A stretch of DNA of 64,000 bases from Mesaphorura yosii. Its lineage: Eukaryota > Arthropoda > Collembola > Poduromorpha > Tullbergiidae. The notes beneath the pieces are model-generated. The model worked only from the letters and a program-made list of their open reading frames with translations, was not told the origin of the DNA and did no database searches. The stretch lies in NCBI GenBank assembly GCA_009869945.1, contig WIXG01000230.1, forward strand, positions 62,001 to 126,000, read 5' to 3'. The translations under genes and the position numbers were made by a program. Below are positions 14,801-26,800 of the stretch, one piece after another. Each line of letters starts with the position of its first letter. The stretch's first letter is position 1.

Positions 14801-17800
14801 TAAGAAACGGGAATCTTACCATTACCATTTACTATTTGCTTTGCCCTTGCCAGCCAGGCCCAGCCGCGTGGTGGGCTTCGGGCTCGGTTTGGCTTGGCAG
14901 TGCATAAATTGGTTCCGACAATTAACCCTCGCCTGCCTTTGAGAGTCAGCTCAGAAAGTGATTAAAAGTTGTTTTCCGTGTACAGGAAAAGTTTACACCG
15001 CCAGCGCAGTGTAAATAAATGCGAAATTATTGTCAACTGTAAATTGTGACTTGTGAGACTGAGTGAGACACGGAAAAGTGATGCGTCGCGGTGCAATATT
15101 TGACTTTGACTGAGCAACGGAACTTTTGTGGCTTTTGACTTGGCTTTGAGACTCATTCGTGGCTTTATGGGCTGGGGCGGTTTGACATGACAGATATGAA
15201 TTTTAAAACTTTGGTTTGCTTTATTTTCTACAATGCAGTACTTCTTCATGCATCATGCTCACTTGATTGTGTCACTCAAAACCAGCGCACAACGCAAAGT
15301 AAACACTAAACACAAAGACAAGACTTCATTTCATGTCGCAAAAAGATGAATTCTCATTCTCAGCCTCATCTCGCATTGTAGTTTCTTTCCATTTCCGAGG
15401 TTGATACAAATCTTGATTCATCATCCTGAAATTACGTTATAAAACATCGCCCGTCTTGCTTTGTGGCTTGGCACCGAGTTATTTGGGTTCATCCTGACTG
15501 TTGAAACTTGAAAATCTTGATGTACTCTTCAATGCAGTGGGATGCATTGTGTTGCATTCTCAAACTGAATGAGAAACACCATGCCAGTTGCCAATGCATT
15601 AAACATGAACACTAGCACTGATTAAGACCGAGTTACGAGTTTGTGAGTTCAAAGGTCACCCGGACCACGTACGTACGCAACCCGGCGTGGTTTTTGACTT
15701 GGTTCTAACTGTACTCTTGTAAAATGTTTCTTAGCGCATCGTAAACCTGTAAAGGTCAATCGTTGGCTAACGAATTGTGAGTTGGACGCAGTCAAGTTGC
15801 TGATTGAATCTTCACCTCGCCTTTGCCTTGTGCTTGCATAATGTCTTAATGTCAGCCAATTCTATCAGATGCAACGCGTAATATATTGCGGTCAAGGCAA
15901 TAGGTTACGATCGTGTTGTGCTTTATGGTCGATACACATTGCGTTAGTGCCAGTGCAATGTTGGATGAGATTAGACCGTGTGCGTGTTCATTTGTTAACG
16001 TACAGGAGATTGGAAAGGGAGTTGGGTTGATGACCAGGACTAGGACCATGCTTTTAGACCAGACTTGGTTCAAATGAGGCAAAAAAGTGCAATTTTTCAC
16101 ATTAAAATGAAATTTTGCCTGCCCGGGTTGTTTTGGGTTTTTCTATGCACATTTGTTAATTTAAATTGCCTCGTACTTTGTGTGACTGTGACTCACGGCT
16201 CAGGAGAATCCATTACTCATAATTCATTTTTGTGGTTTTTTGCCGGTGCAGTGCGCAACACGGCGAACACGGTTGGTTAACAAACATGTTAACAAATTGC
16301 ACTCACGTATCGCACGAACGGACTCGGACGCAGACTAGTTTTACCTGCATTCGCTTCTGCCATACTTATTGTTTGGCTTGGCTTGAGTTTCGAATTTTGA
16401 CTTTGACTCTGACGACTTGACATCTTCATTACCTTTCTATTTACTCACCTCACTCGCAAATTTAATTGCATAATTTTGGTAGGAAAAACTCATGACATAT
16501 TTTGAGCTTAAAAAAGTGGTTCTGAGTTCTGGCTCTGACGACTGCCGGTTTTTATCCTCGCCCTCACAACTGTGCTAATTTAATCCCGGATAAGCAGTTG
16601 CTGAAGTCTACGAACTAATGAATGAAATAAAGAAATGTGCGAGATTCGGAGAGATTAACTACGTGACCTTCTGTGCATGAATTGGCATTGCATGGGATGT
16701 CTTGAGCTCTTGAGAGCTTCAATTCTAGAACCGAGTTGAGTTTGGCCCTTCGTCGTTCTTGAATTTCTTCTGCGGAATTCCCTGTTTTGAAACTTTCGAA
16801 ACAAACAATAATTCCATGCTCGAATTGATTTCAAAACACTAAACCCCAAAATGTCCCAAAGAAGCACCGACACAGTCAGAGTCGTACAGTACTAGGATTA
16901 GAGCCTAGACCTTTTCCCAAGTTATGTACACCGTACATGTTCTCGGAGGCAAATGAAGCGTAAGCGTAAATCTTTCATTTTCATCATTGCTGACGCTGAC
17001 CGCGTTCTAGTCTGAAATCTGAATCCACTGCTGAAGTTCCCGCCTCCGCTGCAAGCTTTGTGCCTTGCCTGACTGCAGAATCGGCGGCGGGATCGGTGGA
17101 ATCTTGGCCTAGTTTGATACACAGCGCAATCAAGACGCATTATTAAAAACGCATTTACTTTGTATTACGAGAACGAATACAAGCTCGGCTGATTCATTTT
17201 TCTTGACTTGACGGATTCTCCAATTACAATTACGAGAATCACATCCACATCACATCAGAGCAAGAAACAGGGCTTCAGGAGAAATAATTGTTGCTTTGTA
17301 CCCGCATTCTGTAATTCAGATCTAATTTCAAAATAATATCACATCTCACTGCCTGACTACCTGCCTGCCTGGTCCTGCGTACGTGGTGCTTGGCAATAAT
17401 CGTCAGTAATAATATTTTGACTCACTCCTCCACGGCCGCTGCGCCGCGCTGCTCCAAGGGCCTGTAATCATAGTGAGTAATAATAATTGACAGAACAGAG
17501 CCTGCAGCCTGCAGGAGTGTTAAGCCTACATGCGCCGGGCGCGGTAATTGTACTCGTACGTTTGGGTTTATGTTTTCGAAATCCAAGAGCCGAGTCGAGT
17601 CTCTGTCCTTAAGCCATTGTTGTTGTTATTATTAAAAAAGCTGAAGCCCATTAAACCCTTACCCGTATGGCTCGCCTGGCGTTCGTTCGCCTACATTTTC
17701 ATGGTTGAGTTTGAATTTCGCTGCGTATTGTAATTTGAAACCTTAAATTAATGTTGCCTTTTTGTTTCTCGTAAATTGTTGTAGTCATTTGCCATATTGT

Positions 17801-20800
17801 ACCCGTGCATGAATGTCCAGCAACAATTTATAACAATATCCGCCGCGCTCCGCCTCACCAAAACCCATTTTATGGCATTTGTCTCGAATTGTGCCCCAGC
17901 ACACCGAGTACGAGTAGGAGAAATTAATTATATGGTTCCAACTAAAGGAAAATGCTGGGTCCGGAGTCGAGCCGGCCCATTTCGTCGTCCTCTCGTCCGC
18001 GTCTCGTGTTTGTATTTGAATTGTGTAACGAGTTCATAATTCCTTTCGCTGGAGATCAACAACTTTGTAACGCTCGCCTGCAATACAATTCAAAGTTTCG
18101 TGCAATATTTGTTTTGACGGATTTGCATGGATTGTGAATTGTGAGTGTGGAAATTGTGGATATTTGCTTGTTCTTTGCTCCTGTTCCACATTTGCCCACA
18201 AATTGAATGTGCATGAACTAGTCGAGCCACGAAGGAGAGAACTGGAACCTGTTTGACTGCACCGAACTGCGTCGCTCTACTCTGCATTGGCCTGCAGAGA
18301 GCTGAATCCTGATGATGATTGATTATTTATTACTTTACCATTACAAAATGGTCTCCTAAGCAATATAGTGCAAGTTTGGCTCTCGGGTGAGTGAGATATT
18401 GTTTAGAATGCAAAATGAGTTTCTCTTACTTGGTCGCATTATAGCAAGCACGAGTCGAGTTAATAGAGTCGAGCACAATTCACTATTGTTCACAATGCAC
18501 AATGAAAATGCACTGCATTGGCATTTGGCATTGTGATTGTAAGAATGAGAAAATGGGATTAAGAAGTGAAATTCCAGGATTTGTACACTGTAAGTAAAGG
18601 CAAGGCAATGAATCAAAAGCACAAAGTGACTTGTAATCAATTGTGACACGATTCAAATGTCGAGGACTGCGAAATGCGAATTACGAATCGATTTGAGGGC
18701 ATTTTGCAGCAGGCAGAAGTCGTCGGGTGACCAGGCCAAGGATTTCACTGCACCGCCGAAAGGCTCCAGATGCTTGGCAATGGCCTCTGTCCAGCAATTT
18801 ATGTATTTATTCTCGCTCGTCCGCACTTCTCATTTAAATTTATATCGCCCAGCATTTCTTATGAAGCCCACTTCAGAAAATCGTCAAAATTCTTAAGCCA
18901 GCACACTCGAAAAGGCAAGGGCACGAAAGGAAAAGCAATTTGATTCCATACGAGATTATTATTTATTAAAATGAAGACAATGGAGATAAAGATGGACTTT
19001 GTATGCGTACTTGAGCCATTGGGTTCAATTTCATCATTTTCTATTCTAAATTTCTCAAGATTTTTCCTCTGCTCCGCTGCCTCTCGAGTATCTTCAAGAT
19101 CTTCTGCGCTGGAACTTGTCTTCTGTATTGAATTACTCTCAAGAGAACGATGCTCTTATGCTCTTTTGCTGGCTGAGCTCCTTGGCTCGTGTGTACGCAG
19201 CACGCATTCAGCGCCTGAATACGCACTTGAACACTTGAATTTTTATACGCGTATCGCCAACAGATCAGCGACCAGCGAGCGGGGAAGGCAGGCAGGAATT
19301 TGAGTGGATTAAGATACAAAAGCTAAATAAATACGAATACGACGAGTTGATCTTTTACATCTCTTATTAGCCTCCTCCGTACTTTATCTTCATTCCTCAT
19401 CTGACTACTCGACGAGTCGAACTTGCTTTCGCTCCGGCTTTCCATTATTCTCACATCATCACCGTTTCGCCTTTTTGCCGCAGTTCTCGAGACTGCTCAT
19501 CTTAACGGCTCCGGGAATGGCAATGGCCGGCTTTATCTTTATTGTGTGCTTCGACGTAGACGTACTTGTCTTGAATTGAATTCTATTGTTTTGAATGAAT
19601 GTACCCGCGCCGAGCAGCCGTGAGCCCACGTCGGAGTCAGTCCGGCCCGCCTCGCGTGCGTGTGTGGCCCAATGCACGAATTCACGGCATTATTCAGTGC
19701 TCATGTACGTGTGAAACCTCGCAGATGATTAAATCTGTGCTAATGGACCATAATAACCCTTAAAATAGCACCCACGCCATAAGGCAAAAGCGAAACTGAG
19801 CCATCCGAATTATGGAATTATGCATGCATGCATGCAAGCTGACCCGACAAAAGTGGCCCGCATCCGCTTTATTGGTCCGTAATTTGGCGGAGCGTTGCCA
19901 TTAAACCCGCATTCACGTACGCGAGGCGCAATTTGGAAATACCTTGAGACAAAAATAATAACTTTTCTCACAGCGCTTCACACTGCATGCTCATATAAGG
20001 AGATACGCGATCGCACCTTTTCATTTCTCCTTCGAGTCCAGCTCAGAAGAGGATGTGTCAAAAAAACAGTTCGTTTCGTAAGTTAGAAAAAGCGAGTGAG
20101 CGTTCGCGTTGACTTGCGTACTCGATATGAATGAGAATGAGAAGAAATCATTTTTCTCGAGTAATTTCCGAGCAAGAAAGTTAAATGAAGCTCGAGCAAT
20201 GATGCATTGAGGGAAATTATAACATTCATTGTGCATGTTTATTAAATATTATGCATGAAGGGCCATCAAGCGAGCAAGCAGGTCAGAGCAGGCTAAACCG
20301 AGTTCCAGAAAAAGAAAAGGGTGTAACCCTTCTGCTATCAGACCATCAGTTGTCTTGTCTCGGTAATTACTGGGTTCATGTTAAGTCTGAGGCTGTGGCC
20401 GGGGCTGTCGGACCTTATTATTAAAATTCCCTTGAGCCACATCAGCGAGCTCAAGCCGAGCCCTTAATGCAGTGCAATGCAGTGTAGGGCAATCATTACT
20501 TTACGATGAACGGGTTACGCCAAGACAGATCATAATTCTTAATTCCAATGCAATTGGCATCGCATCACGGCCTGGCTTGGCTTGGCCATGGCTTCACATT
20601 TTGGGTTTCTTGGCGCTGGGAGCAATGTAAATAATAATAACCACTGCTGCAACAATAATCTTGTGGAACATTTACAGCATTTATGATATGAAATGAACTA
20701 GCAGTGGTTAATGCGTATGACGGCCGTGTGGTGCGGCGATGATGATGATGATCGCTCTCGTGATGCAGTCGTACGTTCGTTATAGCTCCTGGGTAATAAA

Positions 20801-23800
20801 TACCTCGCGCTCCTCTTGCCGTTGAGCTCAACAATGTAATTAAAATGTGTGCACCATCTAATTTTAAAGCAAGTACGCGGCCAAAGCATTTATGCGTTTA
20901 GCTCACTCCTGTACAAAATGAGTAATTGTGTTCGTAATTGCGGTTTAGGATTTTACCTCAATTCTAGGCTGAGCCGAGCTCTGAGATTTGCGGTCTGAAA
21001 ATGAAAACGAGTGAAAATGCGTGCCGAGCATCATCAAGCATCTGATTGACTGAATTCGTGTGCTTAATTGTGATTTTAGTCTCGTGAGACCTGTGATACG
21101 CTTGAAATTGGAGAATTAGAATAATGAATGCATGAAATTCACTCGCGCTCGCTCGCACTTGCTCTTGTATTGTCGAGGATCTTTTGATCTTTAATTTCTT
21201 TTATTTCAATGCAAGATTGGAATTATTAAAAATAGTTTCTTGTAATTAATTACTTTTGGTACCTGCTGCTGGCTATTCTGAGTCGTGCAGTACAGTGAAC
21301 GCAGTGTAGCGCAAGAATAGGATTCAATTATGATGAATCTCGTACTCGACTCGCGCACAGTGCGCACTGCGGACAAAGGAACGAGCAGAATGGAATTAGA
21401 TTCTATAGGCAGATAATTGGAAAAAAGTTAAGCTTCGAGCTACGCACATTCAATACGCGCATCACACAATGGGAATGTAGGTCTCTTTCGTAGGCAGGCG
21501 TTTATTATTTTATCATTTGAATCCATCTCACACACTCACACCTGTTCAATTCTCATAAATACGAATATGAATTCACACTTGCTCACTTGCTCACTGATTT
21601 TTAATTACACGCTTTTTATTTTTATCTCTGCCCATTCCAGAAAATCTTCACGTCAGCGTCTACCTACCTGAACACGGCGACGCACGGGAAAGCGTACTTT
21701 CATCAGGTCATCATCGTGATTCCCGCTCACTGGGACCGGTACTCCTCTTGCGGAGACGCAATTGGGTCAGCCTCCACGTCCGCCGTCACGTACACGAGCG
21801 CAGCCAGCGCCGAGGCGTCCGACTTCCATGTCACCGGTACGAGGCACCCGATCTTTGGCCACTACCCGTACACGCAGCAATCACAGGGCTGTGGCAAGCC
21901 AGGCGATTTCATTTCCATCGGACATCATTACTTACTGCAGTACAACGAGAGTAGCAGCGCGAGTCCCGTGCTGAACCACCACTTCTACTATCCACACGGT
22001 CGACGCGGTGAGCACCACGGCGAAGGAGACGGTGATGAGGTGCTGAACAATGCTGCTGCTTCTGAGGATGATTGGAAGACAATAGGATTCACACCAGCAG
22101 GTACTCACACATTTAATTTCACCGTGCGCTTTTACCTTTGCAGCGGCCACAGCCACTGCGGCGCTGTATTGTATTGTCTTGTATTGTTGTACTCTTTGAC
22201 TTGATTCTGAATACTCAAACCCAAATTCGAAATACCAAAGCACGACTGTGCACAGGAGCCAGCAGGAGTTGTACGCACTACGCACCAATTTTTACCTACT
22301 TTTTCGGGCAAGTAAAGCCTCTCTGGAGGCTAATAAGAATTAGAATTTATGATTATGGATATCTTTTCCCCGTTCCATCCTTTCTTCTTGGCTTGGCTTG
22401 CCAGGTTCTCTTATGAATTTTTGTTTCTTCTTTTCTGGCATGGTAGAAATAAGTGGAAAAAACGAAAGTTTAAACTTTCTCCATTTATTTGAATAGATTT
22501 GAGTAAAGTATTCCGAGACAGCAGAAAGTGAAAGTGAAGGCGAGGAAAGATACACAAATGCCCTTCGCCATTGCGTTGCGAGGCCGATGCTACTGAACTC
22601 ATTTTGGGGTTTTGAACCGAAAAAGTTTGCGAGTTTTATTCAAAGCGGGCTCGACGCAGGTCAAATCGGGCACCAGTGCCAGTGTCGGCCAGCCCACAAT
22701 TGGGGCACAGTCCAGCAAAGAGCAATTTGGGACGGCAGTTCGCCAGACTTGATTCCAAGGCATTTCTGCTATCACAGATTGACTTTCACCTTAACTTCGT
22801 TCTGACACAACCTTTAATGAATTCATAAATGCGAGTCCACAATTTTCGTTTCGAGTTTTGTTTCTTTCATTTCAAGTTGCATAATATCCGGGTCGATGAT
22901 TCCCCCATGCATTTACTTTGCGTTTTTCATATTCCTTCCAAGTTTCCATTCAGACAGCATTATAGACAAAATTTATAGTTGTGGGGTTTGATCTTTGTCT
23001 GCCGTCGCTGTATTCAGTGTACATGAACTTATCAGCAAAGCCCCGAGACCGCGTGCAGTGCCATGCAGATAAAAATAAGAAGAGATAATAACCATTGAAC
23101 TAGATTAAATCTCTTCTAGAGTTTAATGAGGATTTGCTGCAACCTGCAATCCGAGCTAAGCAAGAGGCGAATGTTGAAGTCGCAGTTGTTTTTGTTTTTG
23201 CACTTTAATATAGAATTACGACCTCGTAACTTAAAAATACATAACCACCATGCTACTATTTCTATGTTGTGCCTTGTGTTCTGCATTGCGCCTCGGATTA
23301 CCACGCTACTCCCCAATTAATTGCAACCTTTGACCTTCTGTACTCGTGCTTGTTTCAGTGGATCGCGCAATCATACACGAATGGGCCAAGTTTCGATACG
23401 GCGTCTTTGAGGAAAAAGGTTACCCAAACGATCCAATTTACCCGGTCGCCTATAATTTGGAAAGCGGAGGCGAGAAACTGCCGAGTGCGTGCACGAATAA
23501 GGCACTTAAAGGAACCTGGTAAGTGTACTTTACCTTCTGAGGCTAATCTAGTTAATTATTAAGTCTAATATGACATGACGCTATTCTGCAGGTCGAAAGC
23601 GTGCACCGACCCAACCGACACGAGTGATGGCTCCGAATGCGTCTTCATTCCTTCCACCAGTGACAGTGGGAACGAAGGAATCAGCAGTTCAATCATGTCT
23701 TACCCTGACCTGTCATCCGTCAGATACTTCTGTGACTCGGGCAATCATGTACGTGACGCTCCCACGAAGCAGAACTTCCTCTGCAAACAACAATCCATCG

Positions 23801-26800
23801 AAGACGTCATCTTCTCACATCCGGATTTCTACAACTCGACGGCAAGGTGAGTTTAAGTTGCTCATTCTGTGAGTCTAGCTAGTGGACTGCTTAATTGGGT
23901 CAGGGCATTAGTTTTCCCGTACTTTCGAATATTTATGGCGTGAGGCTCCAAACAAGCTCGAAGCTCCCTTAAGGACTGCTCTACTCACAATTTAATCAGA
24001 TTAGATCGCAGTTTTATTGGTTGCGTGTGTACGTGGAGGATAAAATTAAACAAGACAGCAAGAATACATGCTGAATCAAGAATGTATGTAGAAATGTTGA
24101 TAACGCAAGTGGTGACTCACTTGATGGCTGGGTTTAGTTGTCAATTTCGGAATGAAGCCAATAACTTCACCGTCGATAAAATGACAAAGTCGTTTACCTT
24201 CATTATCGAGCTTAGCACCCTCCCGGTGCAGAGTGCGTGTGAGTAACAAGTGTAAGTGAGTAAGGCAATTAAGTTCTGCATGCCACACCAGAGTATCCAA
24301 GCTGTTTGCTCTCTGGTAATCGACTCCAGTTCTTATTCGCAGACCAAAGTGACTAGTGACTGACTTCTGAGCATTCTCCTTTATCACTTTAATTTTATTG
24401 CTTCTGCAGCGGAATCGCATTCATTATGATTATCACATCCCTTCGCTCACTGCTGCTTGTCGTTTGCTTGTGGCGGTGTAATGGCAGTAATGGTTTATAG
24501 TTTATGTGCTTACCGTCCCGGAATGCACTGCAATGGGAATGGGAATTGGCCCGCCTTGTAAAGGTGTCCTGTGCCGAAACCCGATTCTAATTTCATTCGA
24601 CTATCTCTGTCTTTTGCTTTTCGCGTGGTTGTTGTTAATAGCCAGCCCAAATATCTTTGGCATGCCAGCCGAGTTTGGCATTTAGCATGTGGAATTCTCT
24701 AATTCGTTTTTTAACAGTTGTGCCGTATCTAAATGGCTCCAACTCCAGACTTTAGACGTTTGCTTCTAGAATTCACATTCGCATTTCGGAGCCCAGCACG
24801 CAGTTTATTGGTCTTTAATTGTGTGGAATATTAAATAAAAGAAGTTTGTGCAGTTCCTCAGTTCATAACATTCGCAGCACAGTCCGCGGTAGTTTTGGGT
24901 CTCTTTAGAATTTAGAATGCCAGTGCCAGAATGCTTGTCATCAGTCCAACACTTTGTACAGAGCACGACAGTGGCAGCAAAGTAAAAGTAATCACAATAA
25001 TAATAATAAATGATGACAAACTTTTTATTGTTTCCAAACATGCAACTTGAACCGAGCTCATTTAGGTGTCTTGTTATGTTGTTCTTCGCGTATCGTGCTC
25101 GTGGTTTGTGAGCCTTTTCAGTTGCCATTCTGTCCTGTCGTAGCCGTGTTAAGGAACCGAAGTACGTGAATAAGTAATGCAAACAACAATGAGAATACGA
25201 GCACGACGCGCACGCGAACCCGACCACGCGACATTTTGAAACCTGTGGACCTTGGCTCTTGTCTTGTCTTGAACGTGCGGACGTTGGTCTCATCTCAACG
25301 GAGCGGAGGCCAGGCGGAGGGCCGAGCATCAAAACCGTTGCAAATTAGATTGTTAATTCTGCACAGCGCAACGAAGACGCGTTCGCGTACGTACGCGTGA
25401 TCATTAACGAACTTCCACTTCCCTTCTGTTCCCTCCGCGTCCATGAGCCATGAGCAATTATAATGCGTGCGATGCGCATCAGGCATCATGCATGGCACGG
25501 ATATGAATCGAAATCTCCTCTAATGAGTACATTTAATGAGCAGAGGAGCACTGCAACTGCGAGAGCGACTAACGAAGACAAAGAACCGTTTTATTTTACG
25601 CAAAATTTTGCTTTGCATACGGCGAATAAGCCCGTCGTTTAATGCAATGTTGAATTTGAAAATTTTGATTCCTAACGTGCGGTTTTGTTTTCTGTGTTTC
25701 AGGTTCGGTGGCGGAGGAAGTGGATTCGGTACACCGGAATTTGTCATCAAACAACTCACGCATCCCCGCTACGTGCTCCTCATCGAAGAAACAGGAAACA
25801 TGAATCTACGAGTAAGTGATTTTATGGCCGACGTTTGACGATGACGACTAGCGGTGAGGTAATCTAATTAAAGTTTTGACGGGCACGGAGAACGAACACG
25901 GTTTACACGACAGAGAAGGGTGCGTCGCGTCGAGTTTATTACGTAATATAATGTGCAACTTGTTCCCATGAGCCATGTCGTCGATGTCATCGCATTGCAT
26001 CATGGCAAGGCAGAGGCAAGGATCGACGACGAAATTTTGAGCTCTTGTCAATTTGGCGATTTAGTCGGTGCGGTGTTCATGTGAACCTGAAAGTCTGTGC
26101 CCCACATTGCCACATTGCCGTGTATTGTAAAGCAATTTGCAATATTGTGAGGCTTATTTTATTGTCTCCGATGAGAGTTGTGAAAATTGCAAAAAAGACA
26201 AGACAAGGCGAGGCGAGGCTCTCGTCGAATGAGTCCTAGATACATTATTTTACAACGTGGGCACAAAAGGCAGCAGCGCGGAGTGATAGGGAAATGGAGA
26301 GTAACATGAACCCGTGAGAATTGGAGCATCCCCATCATGCCTTAACAATGAACACGTAAATAAATACGAGACTTCTTTTGATTACCACAATGCACAATGT
26401 CGTCAGTAATGTAATGCAGTAGTGTTTGTTGTTGGTGCTCTGACAGGTGCCATTATGTAATGCAATAATGAATGAACGGCCACAAATTGAAAGTGAATCA
26501 TAATAAGGTATAAATACATAAATTACAAAGCAATGACAATAAATAAACCGCACAAGATGGCAAATTTCTTTTTAATGCAGGCACCTGTCAAAATTTCAAA
26601 TTAAATTTCTATGCATACATTCAAAACTCCATTCATCAACCGCCGCGCTGGCAGTAAATTACTCTACAAAATGATAATAACGGTGACAACTGCTCCTTTT
26701 TCGCCACAAGTGTGCTTGTCTGCTTTTCGCTCGCTTTGTTGTGTCAATGGTGACGATGACTTTCGCTGAACTCTAATTATTATGATTATGCTCACTTGCG

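Larger units (their letters stand above)
9087..21640 (+). other. First intron of the CLCA gene (12.5 kb)
   Basis: It starts GTAAGC and ends in CCCATTCCAG, both good splice sites that join exons 1 and 2 in phase 0. No exon or nested gene could be supported inside it. It holds scattered simple repeats (19821-19836, 20738-20752) and many imperfect short words of the TTGGC and AATGCA type. Its size compared with the 60-90 nt introns elsewhere makes it a natural place for enhancers, which is inference only. Confidence 0.6.

Noticed and set aside
24805-25332. 175-codon minus-strand frame in a CLCA intron
   Set aside because: Cys/Tyr-rich translation arising from AT-rich simple sequence, no domain, no splice context.
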